Notes under the pieces: generated by a model
Told to the model about the DNA's origin: nothing
Seen by the model: the letters and a program-made list of their open reading frames with translations, nothing else
The model's database searches: none
Part shown: positions 27,707 through 37,746 of the stretch, in pieces
Layout of the letters: each line of letters begins with the position of its first letter
Position numbering within the stretch: position 1 is the stretch's first letter
Assembly (NCBI RefSeq): GCF_000312545.1
Contig: NZ_HE997540.1
Location: 785,403 to 849,402, forward strand
Direction of reading: 5' to 3'
DNA from: Bartonella senegalensis OS02
GTDB lineage: Bacteria; Pseudomonadota; Alphaproteobacteria; Rhizobiales; Rhizobiaceae
Length of the DNA stretch: 64,000 nt
Program-made: the position numbers and the translations under genes

Positions 27707-28603
27707 ATGAGTATATTTGCGTTTTCTGGCGCTGTGGAGTTAGGTCTTATTTATGCATTTGTTGCTATAGGGGTTTATCTCTCCTTTCGCGTCTTAGATT
27801 TTCCTGATTTAACGGTCGATGGTTCGTTTCTTCTTGGATCCTGTGTTTGTGGCGTTTTGATTCTTTTAGGGTTTAATGCATGGATTGCTATGGCATGCGC
27901 TTTTTTTGCCGGTATGGTGGCAGGTCTATTAACAGCTTTGCTGAATTTGCGTTTTGGCATTTTGAATCTTTTGGCTTCTATTTTGACAATGTCGGCGCTT
28001 TATACAATTAATCTTCGTGTGATGGGGATTATGGGAGGGTCTAATATTAATTTGGCACTTGCTGACACGGCTTTAACACCCTTGTATAATCTGTTTGGCG
28101 TTCCTGATATTTTTGTGCGTCCTCTTTTCGTTGGTGCTGTCTTACTGGTGGTAGCATTTTTGATCTGGCGCTTTTTGGAAAGTGAAATAGGTCTTGCTAT
28201 GCGCGCAATGGGAGCTAATCCACGGATGGCTACCGCGCAAGGAGTTCACACTTCAGCATTGATTTATTTTGGTATGGGGCTTTCTAATGCTTGTGTTGCG
28301 CTTGGGGGCTCTCTTTATATTCAAACGGCTATTGCTACCGATATTACTGGTGGAGCCGGGACGATTGTTTTCGGTTTAGCGGCCGTTATTATTGGGGAAA
28401 CTCTCTTTCGTACGCGCAATATTTTTTGGGTTATTGTAAGCTGTATTGTTGGATCTATCCTTTATCGTGTTGCAGTGCAATTTGCGTTTGAGGCAAACGG
28501 GATTGGCATTGATACGTCGACGGATCTTCAGTTGATTACTGCGCTTTTAGTCGTTGCTGCTCTTGTCATACCACGCTATTGGGGGAGGCGTAAACATGAT
28601 TGA
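27707..28603 (+). CDS. ABC transporter permease (TrpY-like)
   Basis: A 298-residue inner-membrane permease of the branched-chain/ribose type (BPD_transp_2), with 8-9 hydrophobic segments. FPDLTVDGSFLLGSCVCG near residue 32 and GLAMRAMGANPRMATAQGV (coupling-helix region, about 163-181) are characteristic of this subgroup. It overlaps the ATPase gene by eight bases. With only one permease gene the channel is probably a homodimer. Confidence 0.87.
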   Translation: MSIFAFSGAVELGLIYAFVAIGVYLSFRVLDFPDLTVDGSFLLGSCVCGVLILLGFNAWIAMACAFFAGMVAGLLTALLNLRFGILNLLASILTMSALYTINLRVMGIMGGSNINLALADTALTPLYNLFGVPDIFVRPLFVGAVLLVVAFLIWRFLESEIGLAMRAMGANPRMATAQGVHTSALIYFGMGLSNACVALGGSLYIQTAIATDITGGAGTIVFGLAAVIIGETLFRTRNIFWVIVSCIVGSILYRVAVQFAFEANGIGIDTSTDLQLITALLVVAALVIPRYWGRRKHD

Positions 28604-29390
28604 ATTTTCTCATGTAGGTGTCACTTTTAAACCGCAAACGCCATTGGAAAAACAAGCCTTAATTGATATTAACCTCAAAATTGATCGGGGGAGTTTTGTT
28701 ACTGTTATTGGATCAAATGGTGCTGGTAAATCAACTTTGCTGAGTGTTTTGGCGGGCACAATTCTTCCTACGGAAGGAAAAGTGATCATTAACGGACAAA
28801 ATGTTTCTAGGCAATCAGTTAGTGAGAGAGCTGGAAGGGTTGCTTGTGTTTTTCAAGATTCATTGGTGGGAAGCTGTGGTTCTTTAACAATTGAAGAAAA
28901 TTTAGCTCTGGCTGCGCTTCGCGGGAGCCGTCGTAGTTTGCGTTCAGCTTTAAATCACCAAAAACGGCAATTCTTCCGAGATGAAATCGCTCAATTAGGC
29001 ATCGGTCTTGAAGCATATATCCATAATCCTATGGACAGTTTGTCTGGTGGACAACGCCAAGCAGTGTGTCTTGTGATGGCTACTTTAGCACATGCAGATG
29101 TTTTATTGCTTGATGAGCATACTTCAGCATTAGATCCAGGAATGGCTGATTTTGTGATGCGTTTAACTGAAAAAATCGTTGAAGAGAAAAAATTAACAAC
29201 TATTATGGTGACACATTCTATGCGTCAGGCTCTTGATTATGGAGATCGCACATTGATGTTGCATGGTGGAAAAGTGATTTTGGATGTGTGTCAGGAAGAG
29301 CGTAAGGGTTTGAATGTCAACGATTTAATTGGTATGTTTCAGAAAGTGCGTGGGGAAGCTCTTGATGATGATGAACTGTTAATAGGTTAA
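28596..29390 (+). CDS. ABC transporter ATP-binding protein (TrpZ-like)
   Basis: A 264-residue cytoplasmic ATPase. Walker A VIGSNGAGKSTLLSVLAG (about residues 38-55), Q-loop VFQDS, signature DSLSGGQRQAVCLVMATL, Walker B VLLLDEHTSALDP and H-loop VTHSM are all present. The ATG at 28596 follows GGGGGAGG inside the permease gene and gives the expected N-terminus; the frame is open further upstream (to 28554) without a better start. It energises uptake by the two preceding gene products. Confidence 0.92.
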   Translation: MIEFSHVGVTFKPQTPLEKQALIDINLKIDRGSFVTVIGSNGAGKSTLLSVLAGTILPTEGKVIINGQNVSRQSVSERAGRVACVFQDSLVGSCGSLTIEENLALAALRGSRRSLRSALNHQKRQFFRDEIAQLGIGLEAYIHNPMDSLSGGQRQAVCLVMATLAHADVLLLDEHTSALDPGMADFVMRLTEKIVEEKKLTTIMVTHSMRQALDYGDRTLMLHGGKVILDVCQEERKGLNVNDLIGMFQKVRGEALDDDELLIG

Positions 29391-29394
29391 TATT

Positions 29395-30438
29395 TTGGTT
29401 CAGAAAAAAGCGCATGAAGTTGATCATTTTCTAAAGCGCTTGTCGCGTTCTTTTCCTATTGTTCTTATTTACGGACCAGATCGTGGTCTTGTTTGCGAGC
29501 GTGTGCAACATTTTATTAAGCTCACGCGGATAGCTGTGGAAGATCCTTTTTCCAGTGTCCGTCTGGATGCGGCTGAAATTGATAAAGATCCTGCTCGATT
29601 GGTAGATGAGGCACGTACTTTATCGCTTTTGGGGGGTGATCGTTTGATATGGGTGTCTAACGGCGCTAATCAAAAAAACTTCCTTGCTGCGCTTAAGATT
29701 CTAATTCAAGAACCACCAGAGAAAAGTTTTATTCTCATTGAGGCAGGGGACCTCAAGAAAGGAACAGGGCTGCGGAATATTATTGAAACGGCATCCATAG
29801 CCATGGCTTTGCCTTGTTTTGCGGATGATATTCGTGCTCTCGATACATTAATTGATGAAGTCTTGGGTCATTTTAAGATGACCGTTTCTTTGGATGCCCG
29901 TAAGTGGTTGCTTCATCATTTGGGAGGGGATCATCTTGTTTCGCGTGGTGAATTGGAAAAGCTCTGTCTTTATACCTTGGAGAAACAACATATTGCTCTT
30001 GAGGATGTGAAAGCTGTAGTAAGCGATGTGAGTGCGCTTTCTCAAGATGAGGTGATCGATGCTGTTTTACTAGGAGATGTGGTAGGTTTTGAAGCGCATT
30101 TTAGTCGAAATGCGACATTGCAAAGCACCCTTTTTTTTATTTTAAGTACTGCGCAAAGGCATTTTCAGCAATTACAGCTTCTGCGTTATCAAATAGATGT
30201 TGAGGGTAAAAGTATGTTTACGGCGATTTCTCAGGCGCAACCGCCGATTTTTTTTCAGCGGAAAAAAACTATTGAGCGTGCTTTGGGCTATTGGGGGAGA
30301 GAACAAATTTCTTATGCCATGGAACGAATCCAACATGCTGTTTTAGAGAGTCGTAAAAATCCGCTTTTGGGTGAGGCTATTATTCGTCAAACTTTGTTGG
30401 GATTAGCAATTGTTGCACGGCGCCGAATGGCTGCTTAA
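29395..30438 (+). CDS. holA: DNA polymerase III delta subunit
   Basis: A 347-residue clamp-loader subunit that opens the beta sliding clamp. The N-terminal ATPase-like domain (VLIYGPDRGLVCERV, LLGGDRLIWVSN) is followed by the LLHHLGGDHLVSRGELEKLCLY helical segment and the C-terminal collar region, all in the order seen in rhizobial HolA. No ATG is available; TTG at 29395 is the only reasonable start and lies four bases after the ATPase stop. Upstream genes in other rhizobia are usually leuS and lptE, so the ABC operon neighbourhood is a lineage rearrangement. Confidence 0.88.
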   Translation: MVQKKAHEVDHFLKRLSRSFPIVLIYGPDRGLVCERVQHFIKLTRIAVEDPFSSVRLDAAEIDKDPARLVDEARTLSLLGGDRLIWVSNGANQKNFLAALKILIQEPPEKSFILIEAGDLKKGTGLRNIIETASIAMALPCFADDIRALDTLIDEVLGHFKMTVSLDARKWLLHHLGGDHLVSRGELEKLCLYTLEKQHIALEDVKAVVSDVSALSQDEVIDAVLLGDVVGFEAHFSRNATLQSTLFFILSTAQRHFQQLQLLRYQIDVEGKSMFTAISQAQPPIFFQRKKTIERALGYWGREQISYAMERIQHAVLESRKNPLLGEAIIRQTLLGLAIVARRRMAA

Positions 30439-31012
30439 AATATTGAGCCTGGTTGTGGAAAAGCCAATTTTCTTCATATTTGCTTGATTTATGGTGTTAT
30501 GGCGAAGAGAGAATGTTTTTAGAAACACGATATCTTTTTACACGAGTCGCTTAAAGAAATTTCCAGCATGTAAAAAAGTTGTATTGATCGCTATCTTAGG
30601 ATTTTTAGGCGATATAGCCAAACTTTTGAGGAGAAAACTTAGTATTTGCTTACTACTTTAGAGAATTTTGGGGAATGAAACTGGTGATATTTTTTGCGGA
30701 GAAGTTGTTATTATTGATTGAAAATGGATGAGAGGCATTTGTATTTTATGGAGTAACGCATGCTTTTAAGCAATAAATTAAAAAATTTTAGAGCTTGATA
30801 TTGCGTTTTATCACCCATTTGTTGGGGGAATTTTCCAGATAAAAGGAATCTTTTAGGAGCTTGCGCAGATGATGATAGGGGGACGCGTGACTTTATTCTT
30901 CATTTTCTTTTTTCAGTTGTAGTTTTTTAAATGTTTGATACATCACTTTTGAATAAATAAGAGACCAATTGTGGTTTTATTGCCGTTTTCAAAGGGTTTT
31001 TAAAGGTGAAAA
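30439..31012. other. Intergenic region before tyrC, no gene seen
   Basis: About 570 AT-rich bases with stops in all frames, no RNA signature and no relic of the integrase family. A promoter for tyrC should lie at the right end; no convincing consensus boxes were picked out. Confidence 0.4.
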
Positions 31013-31945
31013 ATGCTCGATATTCAGTTTGAAAAAATAGCACTCATTGGAATCGGTCTGATTGGGTCTTCTTTAGCAAGAGTCATTCGAAAGAAGAATC
31101 TTGCGGCTCATATTTCTATTGCAACGCGTCGGCAAGAAACGCTGAGAAGAGCACGCGAATTGCAACTTGGGGATTTTTATACCACGGATAATGCAAAAGC
31201 TGTTGAGGGAGCGGATTTGGTTATTCTTTCTGTTCCTGTAGGGGCTAGTGCGCAAGTAGCAAAATCACTTCATGATCATTTAAAACCTGGAGCGATTGTG
31301 AGTGATGTTGGTTCTACAAAGGCGTTGGTTATTGCAGAAATGGCACCTTTATTGCCCAAAACAGTTCATTTTATTCCTGGTCATCCGATTGCTGGAACAG
31401 AATATTCAGGACCAGATGCTGGTTTTGCTGATTTGTTTATGAATCGTTGGTGTATTTTAACGCCTTTGGCTGAAAGTGATCCTGCGGCTGTAGCGCAGTT
31501 GACGGCTTTTTGGGAGGCTTGTGGTGCGCGTGTTGAGAAGATGGATGCTAAACATCATGACCTTGTTTTGGCTATTGTTTCTCATTTGCCGCATTTGATT
31601 GCTTATAATACTGTTGGAACAGCGAGTGATTTAGAAAAGGTAACAAATTCAGAAGTCATTGCTTATTCCGCTTCAGGTTTTCGTGATTTTACCCGTTTGG
31701 CTGCTTCTGATCCCGTTATGTGGCGCGATATTTGTTTGCATAATAAGGATGCTATTTTAGAAATGTTGAGCCGTTTTAGCGAAGGACTTTCTTTTTTAGA
31801 ACGGGCAATTCGTATGGGAGATGGGGATACACTGTTTCATTTTTTTACGCGTACACGTGCTGTTCGCCGTAATATTATTGATGCAGGGCAGGAAATTGAT
31901 GCTCCTGATTTTGGGCGTCAAAGTGTTTTTAAAGGAAGCACCTAA
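31013..31945 (+). CDS. tyrC: Cyclohexadienyl / prephenate dehydrogenase
   Basis: A 310-residue NAD-dependent enzyme of tyrosine synthesis (arogenate or prephenate to tyrosine or 4-hydroxyphenylpyruvate). It has the Rossmann motif IGIGLIGSSLARVI (residues 11-24), VGSTKALVIAEM, the catalytic-histidine block PGHPIAGTEYSGP, LAIVSHLPHLIAYN and SGFRDFTRLAASDPVMWRDI. With aroB, aroK and a chorismate mutase in the same window it forms part of aromatic amino acid synthesis, but it is not linked to hisC here as in many rhizobia. Confidence 0.92.
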   Translation: MLDIQFEKIALIGIGLIGSSLARVIRKKNLAAHISIATRRQETLRRARELQLGDFYTTDNAKAVEGADLVILSVPVGASAQVAKSLHDHLKPGAIVSDVGSTKALVIAEMAPLLPKTVHFIPGHPIAGTEYSGPDAGFADLFMNRWCILTPLAESDPAAVAQLTAFWEACGARVEKMDAKHHDLVLAIVSHLPHLIAYNTVGTASDLEKVTNSEVIAYSASGFRDFTRLAASDPVMWRDICLHNKDAILEMLSRFSEGLSFLERAIRMGDGDTLFHFFTRTRAVRRNIIDAGQEIDAPDFGRQSVFKGST

Positions 31946-32159
31946 AAACAAGGGATTTTTTTTATTAAACTTTGTTAGTTTTTCTAGAAACTATAAGAAA
32001 TTTTCTGTTTTTTCATTTTCAGTCAATGATTGTGATGAAAAAAATGGGAAATTACTTCGGTGTGGGCAATGGCTCGAAGACAGATGGCTATGATTGAAAG
32101 ATTTTATCCGTGTCATATGTCAAATGATTATACTTGGTGCTCTAGCACATAAGGTGCTT
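31946..32159. other. Spacer after tyrC
   Basis: Short AT-rich spacer between tyrC and an integrase relic. No gene and no clear terminator seen. Confidence 0.3.
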
Positions 32160-32600
32160 TAGAGACAAACAATTGATTTATAATGATAAATAAATAATTT
32201 TTTGTTGAAAAAAGCACTTTGATATTGCAATATATACCTGTTTCATGCACGTTCAGCAAAATTCATTCAATCATCAAAAAGGTGGATGAGAAGCGGATTG
32301 GTATGCAGGTGATGAATCGTTTGAGTATAAAGCAGTCACAACGTTAAGCGCTGGTAAAGCTGGTAAATATAATGATCCCGCTATCTTTAGCTTTATAAGC
32401 ACGAGCATGGGAAAGTTCGGTGGTGGGGAGTGCGAACGATTCATGGATGGCGGTGAAAAATGCGGTGAGAGATCTTTAAAAGCTTTGGGAGATTCTGGTG
32501 AAGATATGTTCTTTAAAATTAACAGGGTTGGCTGAACAGGGGTGTGGTATTGTCTGTGGTTTGCGTTCTATTATAAAAAATGTGATAGATTGCAGCGTGA
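32160..32600 (+). pseudogene. Integrase relic 4 (strongly decayed)
   Basis: It opens with the shared boundary ATTGATTTATAATGATAAAT (32170-32189). The upstream part is strongly diverged from the other relics (a CATGCACGTTCAGC block near 32245), and then an ATGAATCGT start like that of the other copies reads MNRLSIKQSQR before a stop. Further down a frame gives the basic HGWRRKM-like segment that corresponds to the HxRRREMGLG region of the integrase. Multiple stops and indels make it non-functional. It is the most diverged of the plus-strand copies. Confidence 0.45.
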
Positions 32601-33600
32601 GAATCTATATTCCATGCGTTGAGAGAAATTATTCTTGATATTATGAAAAAGCTTTCGATTTCATAAGATGTAAAATTATGATTTTTATTATCCATTTTTA
32701 TTTCCTACTTCGGTAAGAAAGTATCGTGGTTATAAAATTCTAGTTTTCAAAAAATAAGTGATAATGCAATTTTATTCATACCAAAAAAATATTGCCTTAT
32801 TTTTGCAAGAAGTCATAAATTAAATAGTGTTTTATTGTGTTTGAATCCTCTTAACGAATTCATACTTTAATGCATGTTTATAAGGGGGCATTTTTTATAA
32901 AAAATTGCTATCTATGAACAGCGCATAAAAAACAAATTATGATGCAAATATTGTGATGCATATAAGCATTCAGAGGAGCTGCAAAGCAGCTATCATCATA
33001 ACAGTTCATAATAGGTTTTTATTAATCTCCATAATCACTGTTAAGACCTTATCTTTTAAAATTATCGATTACAATAAATTACATGTGTTTAAAGAGCATA
33101 TCTTAATAATTAGAGTGTTAATTCCATTAAATGGCAAATTTGAAGAATGGTACGGTTTTTGCTAAAAAAATAGTGAAATCTTAAACAGTCAATTTCTCAA
33201 TATTTCGCAAAATCTATCTCTTTTGTGGAAATATTAGATTACATTCTTAAAAGAGGTAATTGTTTAAAACTGTCAATCATGTAAATTGTATGTGTTTAAA
33301 GAAAGACATCATAGGTTATGTCTTCAAGTTTGCAGTAAAAACCCCATGTTGTTTAGCATGGTTTATGGATGCATCCCTCTGTTTTATCAAAAATATTAAC
33401 AGTTAGCGTGTAATGATCTTACTGTCTTTTGTTCTTGCTGCGCAAAATTTACCGTTTCGTCCCCTTTTCTTTTAATATAAAGTTAGGCTTGACCGTATGG
33501 ATTATTGCCTTTTATATTGGCATTTATTGCCGGGATCCTTGATGATTTTTATAAAGCTTGGATAGATTGAAGAAGAGTTTTTACCAGAAAGTATGAAGAT
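32601..33600. other. Gene-poor AT-rich region
   Basis: About 1 kb without a supportable gene. The frame 32953-33165 has no family match or start signal. An inverted repeat ACCCCATG...CATGGTTT near 33339-33362 may be a terminator. Two similar segments (ATTACATGTGTTTAAAGA near 33077 and GTATGTGTTTAAAGAAAG near 33286) hint at an old local duplication. Confidence 0.3.
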
Positions 33601-34454
33601 TTGTTAAGACGTATCTTTTGGTATAGTTATCGCATTTTTGTTGATGCAGTAAGCCATTATTGGCGTGATAATGGCAGTGCTTTTGCAAGTCATGTCGCCC
33701 TTTCAGGGCTTTTAGCATTTTTTCCTTTTTTATTTTTGGCACATCTCTTGCTAGTTTTATCGGTGCTTTTACATATACGCCGCAAAAAATTAAAGCACTT
33801 TTACAATTATTGCCAGATGTTATTGCAGAGCCTTTATCTCAAGAAATTGTCAATGTTTTAACCATTCAACGAGGGGGGGTGTTGACTGTTTCTGTTCTTG
33901 GAGCAGCTTATTTTGCCTCTAATGGGGTGGAGGCTTTGCGCACGGCTTTGAATAAAGCTTACCGTGTGGTTGATCAACGTAGTTTGTTGTTTTGTCGTTT
34001 TCAAAGTTTGTTTTTTGTAATCCTTGGGGCTTTTGGTCTTGTTGTGATCAGCTTTTTGTTGATTCTAGCGCCTTTGCTTATCAAAATTGTGCAAAATCAT
34101 CCTCTTTTTATCACTGAATATATTGGTGTCATTCGTCTTTGGCGTTACATAATTGCTGCAGTTGTTTTATTTGTAAGTCTTTTGATTGTTCATAAATGGC
34201 TCCCTGCTCAACGACGCAAATTTATAGATATTTTACCTGGAATCGTGGTGACAATGTCTGTGTGGTTTATGGCTTCCATTGCTTTTGCCCAGTATTTGAC
34301 AATGTTTGATTATATTTCTACCTATGCGGGGTTAGCCTCTATTATGGTTGCCATTATTTTTCTTTACATTTTAAGCGCTATTTTTATTTTTGGAGGCGAA
34401 ATAAACGCAGCGATAATGTTTTATCGCAGTCATTTGCAGCATTCAGATGAATGA
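33601..34454 (+). pseudogene. YihY/UPF0761 (BrkB-like) membrane protein, frameshifted
   Basis: A multi-helix inner-membrane protein of the YihY family, about 284 residues if intact. The first frame (33601-33861) gives FWYSYRIFVDAVSHYWRDNG and SAFASHVALSGLLAFFPFLF; the second (to 34454) gives AYFASNGVEALRTALNKAYRV, several helices and SIMVAIIFLYILSAIFIFGGEINA. They join if one A is restored near 33740-33742 (GGCACATCT to GGCAACATCT), reading LATSLASFIGAFTYTPQ. The TTG at 33601 is the likely start. Conservation on both sides of a single indel suggests a recent event or a sequencing error. Confidence 0.8.
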
Positions 34455-34460
34455 AAGAAG

Positions 34461-34962
34461 CTGTTTTTGTGTGAAAACCAACAGATCAATATACGAAAAA
34501 AAACTGCCATCACTTTGTTGGTTGATGCAGATGCTTGTCCTGTAAAAACTGAAATTTATCGTGTTATGAAGCGCTATCAGATTAAAACATTTGTTGTCGC
34601 GAATCGTTTTTTCCCCTCTTCCAGATGAAGTGCTTCTTGAGAGAGTGATCGTTTCTGGAAAATTCGATTCTGTCGATGATTGGATTGTCGAACATGTGCA
34701 GGAGGCGAGTATTGTTATTACCAGTGATATCCCTTTAGCCGCACGGGTTGTGCGTGCGGGTGGTGTTGGTCTTTCACCAACAGGGCGTATTTTCGATGCA
34801 AGTTCCATCGGTCAGGCTGTGGCTATGCGCAATCTTATGGAAGATTTGCGAGGGCAGGGTAAGGTGACGGGTGGTCCTAGGCCTTTTTGTCGCAAAGACC
34901 GTTCTAATTTTCTGTCGGCACTGGATGTAGTGATACAACGCTTAAAAAGGTCTGTTTATTAG
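34461..34962 (+). pseudogene. YaiI/YqxD (UPF0178, DUF188) protein, frameshifted
   Basis: A PIN-like small protein family of unknown function. The first frame reads AITLLVDADACPVKTEIYRV and KTFVVANRFFP; a one-base gain in TTTTTTCCCC (34608-34617) shifts it to a stop. The second frame continues PLPDEVLLERVIVSGKFDS, DDWIVEHV, VITSDIPLAARVVRAGG and ends LDVVIQRLKRSVY. All family motifs are otherwise intact. No ATG is in frame at the expected start (CTG/TTG at 34461-34467 or TTG 34515), a further sign of decay. It directly follows the frameshifted yihY gene. Confidence 0.82.
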
Positions 34963-34964
34963 GT

Positions 34965-35663
34965 TTATTGTGCTTCTCTTATGAAAGCTTTTATAAGTGT
35001 TTTGGCATCGTCATCAGCCCATGGGGCTGCACCATTAAATGAAGCAATCAAATGCCCCTTTTTATCGATCAGAAATGTTATAGGCAATCCTAAAGCAAGT
35101 CCTTGTTTTCTCACGTTGTTGAAAATAGCCATTGTTTCATCACGATAGTAAAGCAAATTATCAGCACCAACATTTTGTAAAAATTGCTGAATTTTTTCAG
35201 GAGAAGCAGTTTGATCGATATTAATAGCCATGACATCAAAATTTTCTCCACCCAATTCACGTTTTAATTGTGCCAATTCTGGCATTTCTGTGCGGCAGGG
35301 GAGGCACCAAATAGCCCATAGATTAATGAGCATTGGTTTTCCTGTAAATTCGCTGAGTTGATGGTTTTTTCCTTCTAGATCCTTAAAAGAAAGTTGGTTC
35401 ATGTCTGTGGGCGTATCAGCAAAGCGCAAGTGGGCAAAAAAGCCTTTCGCTGATTTTTTTATCGCTACCATTTTTTCTTCTTGTATTTTTTCAACATTTT
35501 CTCTTGAAATGAAGTTAGCAAAAAAAGACCCTGTCTTTTCATGAGGTTTTTTTGTTACGTATAAGCCTATACAAAATAAGATGACCACAACAAAAAAGCA
35601 TGCGATGAGGATTCGTATTTTGCTCTTCTTCTTTTTAAGACTGGTGGTATTTTGAGAAATCAT
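34965..35663 (-). CDS. tlpA: TlpA/ResA-like membrane-anchored thiol:disulfide oxidoreductase
   Basis: A protein of about 232 residues with a single N-terminal transmembrane helix (about residues 17-38) and a periplasmic thioredoxin domain holding the redox motif WAIWCLPCRTEMPEL. The cis-proline region (LGLPITFLID) and the extra helical insert typical of TlpA/ResA are present. In rhizobia TlpA supports cytochrome oxidase or cytochrome c maturation. The ATG at 35663 has AAGGA eight bases upstream; starts at 35681 or 35756 would add a non-typical extension. It is divergent from lptM-lysA. Confidence 0.87.
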   Translation of the reverse strand: MISQNTTSLKKKKSKIRILIACFFVVVILFCIGLYVTKKPHEKTGSFFANFISRENVEKIQEEKMVAIKKSAKGFFAHLRFADTPTDMNQLSFKDLEGKNHQLSEFTGKPMLINLWAIWCLPCRTEMPELAQLKRELGGENFDVMAINIDQTASPEKIQQFLQNVGADNLLYYRDETMAIFNNVRKQGLALGLPITFLIDKKGHLIASFNGAAPWADDDAKTLIKAFIREAQ

Positions 35664-36156
35664 CACTTTTGTCCTTTTCATGGAGAGTTTTAAAAGATAA
35701 CGGATAGAAAATTGAAAAATCAAATATGAGATGGTAAGTGCAGAGTAGCAATGCAATTATAAAAGAGGAAGCTTTAGTTGATTTTGACCAGAGACTTTAT
35801 TGATAAAATATTGAAGGTTTATTTTCTGATGCGGTGATGATAGCGTAAATGAAAAACATTTCAGAATTTGATTATAAAAAAATTCCCGTGATTTTAAAAT
35901 TGTTTATCAAAATATAAAAACGGTTCTATTTATTTTTTCATAAAAGCCAAAAAAATCTCATGAATATTTGGGGAGCTTGTTGAAAAAATTGATTGATTGT
36001 GTAGCAGAGTGTTTACCTATAGTGTATTCACAAAACTTTTGTCACATTGGTTTCGTTGAAGAAACGTCTTGTCACAGAAACGTCTTGTCACCACTTGAAT
36101 GGTTTTATTTTTAACCAAAAAATAAAGAAAGAGATCAATATGAGGAAAAAGGGCAT
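35664..36156. other. Divergent intergenic region tlpA / lptM; argH absent
   Basis: Nearly 500 bases with no gene. In many rhizobia argH (argininosuccinate lyase) lies here ahead of the lptM-lysA genes; no trace is visible. A 15-bp direct repeat GAAACGTCTTGTCAC occurs at 36061-36075 and 36077-36091, close to where the lptM promoter should be. Confidence 0.4.
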
Positions 36157-36336
36157 ATGAAGAGTATTGTAAAGAGTTTGATGATTGTCCTTTTGGGGAG
36201 TATTTTTGTTGTTGGATGCGGACGGAAAGGTGCTTTAGAATTGCCTTCTTCAATGATAGAGAAAACGACGCAAGAAACATTTTCTTCCAAAAACAAATTA
36301 GATAAACCTTTTATTCTTGACCGATTGATACAGTAG
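36157..36336 (+). CDS. lptM: LptM-type small lipoprotein
   Basis: A 59-residue lipoprotein with a signal peptide and lipobox VVGCGRKGALELP (cysteine at residue 21). The C-G-x-K-G-x-L-x-L-P start of the mature part is the LptM (YifL) hallmark. In E. coli LptM binds the LptD-LptE translocon and helps its disulfide maturation. Its stop is eight bases before the lysA ATG, the same order as in many proteobacteria. The C-terminal 30 residues are poorly conserved and polar. The gene is short and easily overlooked. Confidence 0.82.
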   Translation: MKSIVKSLMIVLLGSIFVVGCGRKGALELPSSMIEKTTQETFSSKNKLDKPFILDRLIQ

Positions 36337-36344
36337 AGGTTTTT

Positions 36345-37610
36345 ATGCGTTTTTTTTCTTATCATCAGGGTGTCCTGCATGCTGAAGGTCTTTCTCTTTC
36401 CGCATTGGCGCAGGATGTGGGAACGCCTTTTTATTGTTATTCAGCCAGTGCAGTGGTGACAAATTTTAAAGACTATCAAAACGCTTTTCGGGATATGCCT
36501 AGCTTGATTGCTTATGCCGTTAAGGCTAATTCTAATCAGGCGGTGTTACGGCTTTTAGCAGCAAATGGAGCGGGAGCTGATGTGGTTTCAGAAGGTGAAT
36601 TGCGACGTGCACTTGCTGCTGGAATTCCCGCTCATCGTATTGTTTATTCTGGTGTTGGTAAAACGGTAAGGGAAATAGATTTTGCTCTTGCGCAGGATAT
36701 TTATTGTTTTAACGTTGAATCAGAGCCTGAACTTGAACAACTTTCGGCACGTGCTGTTGTGCTTTCAAAAACAGCACGTGTTTCATTGCGCATTAATCCA
36801 GATGTAGATGCGAAAACCCATAAAAAAATTACAACGGGGAAATCTGAAAATAAATTTGGTATTCCACTGTCATTAGCGTGGGACGTATATAAAAAAGCAG
36901 CTCATTTACCAGGCATTCAGGTGTGTGGTGTGGATATGCATATTGGTAGTCAGATCTGTGATTTAAAACCCTTTGACGAGGCATTTCGTATCGTTGCAGA
37001 TTTTGTGCGTCAGTTAGGGGATCATGGTTATGCACTGACCCATGTCGATATTGGGGGCGGGCTTGGTATTGCCTATGGGAATGAACATCATTCAGTACCG
37101 TCTCTTCCTGATTATGCTGCACTGGTAAAAAAGTATATTGCGCCTTTAGGGGTGCATATTATTGTAGAGCCTGGACGCAGTATTGTTGGCGAAGCTGGTG
37201 TGTTGGTGGCATCTGTTCTCTATTTAAAAAAAGGGCAAGGGCGGAATTTTGTTATTGTGGATGCTGCAATGAATGATCTTATGCGCCCAACACTTTATGA
37301 TGCTTGGCAAAATGTGCTAGTTGTGAAACAAACATTAGAAGATGTATCCCTTATGAAAGCAGATATTGTTGGTGCTGTTTGTGAAACTGGTGATTATTTA
37401 GCGTTAGATCGTTCTGTGCCAACCTTGGCAGCAGGCGATCTTTTAGCGATTACGGGGGCTGGTGCTTACGGCGCGGTGATGGCAAGCACTTATAATAGCA
37501 GACTTTTGGTGCCAGAAGTTCTTGTGAGGGATACCCATTATGCGGTTATTCGTCCACGTCTTGATTATGAACAATTGATAGGCTGTGATCATGTTCCAGA
37601 TTGGATTTGA
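36345..37610 (+). CDS. lysA: Diaminopimelate decarboxylase
   Basis: A 421-residue PLP enzyme that makes lysine from meso-diaminopimelate. The PLP lysine is in IAYAVKANSNQAVL (about residues 54-67); also present are DMHIGSQICDL, HVDIGGGLGIAYGN, IIVEPGRSIVGEAG and the active-site cysteine in VCETGDYLALDR. Complete length. It follows lptM and precedes the TIGR02302 gene, the standard rhizobial order. Confidence 0.96.
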   Translation: MRFFSYHQGVLHAEGLSLSALAQDVGTPFYCYSASAVVTNFKDYQNAFRDMPSLIAYAVKANSNQAVLRLLAANGAGADVVSEGELRRALAAGIPAHRIVYSGVGKTVREIDFALAQDIYCFNVESEPELEQLSARAVVLSKTARVSLRINPDVDAKTHKKITTGKSENKFGIPLSLAWDVYKKAAHLPGIQVCGVDMHIGSQICDLKPFDEAFRIVADFVRQLGDHGYALTHVDIGGGLGIAYGNEHHSVPSLPDYAALVKKYIAPLGVHIIVEPGRSIVGEAGVLVASVLYLKKGQGRNFVIVDAAMNDLMRPTLYDAWQNVLVVKQTLEDVSLMKADIVGAVCETGDYLALDRSVPTLAAGDLLAITGAGAYGAVMASTYNSRLLVPEVLVRDTHYAVIRPRLDYEQLIGCDHVPDWI

Positions 37611-37746
37611 GTCCAGATGAGATTGAACATTGTTCAGTGTTTTTGGTCTTATTTTTACTAAACTTTGATGAAACAATTTATTTTCTGGAAATTGTCTTGT
37701 ATGAATTTTATGATTGTAATTCATCACTCTAAAAGGGGACAAATAT

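Noticed and set aside
32953-33165. 70-codon plus-strand frame in the tyrC-yihY gap
   Set aside because: Isolated, AT-rich, without start context or homology.
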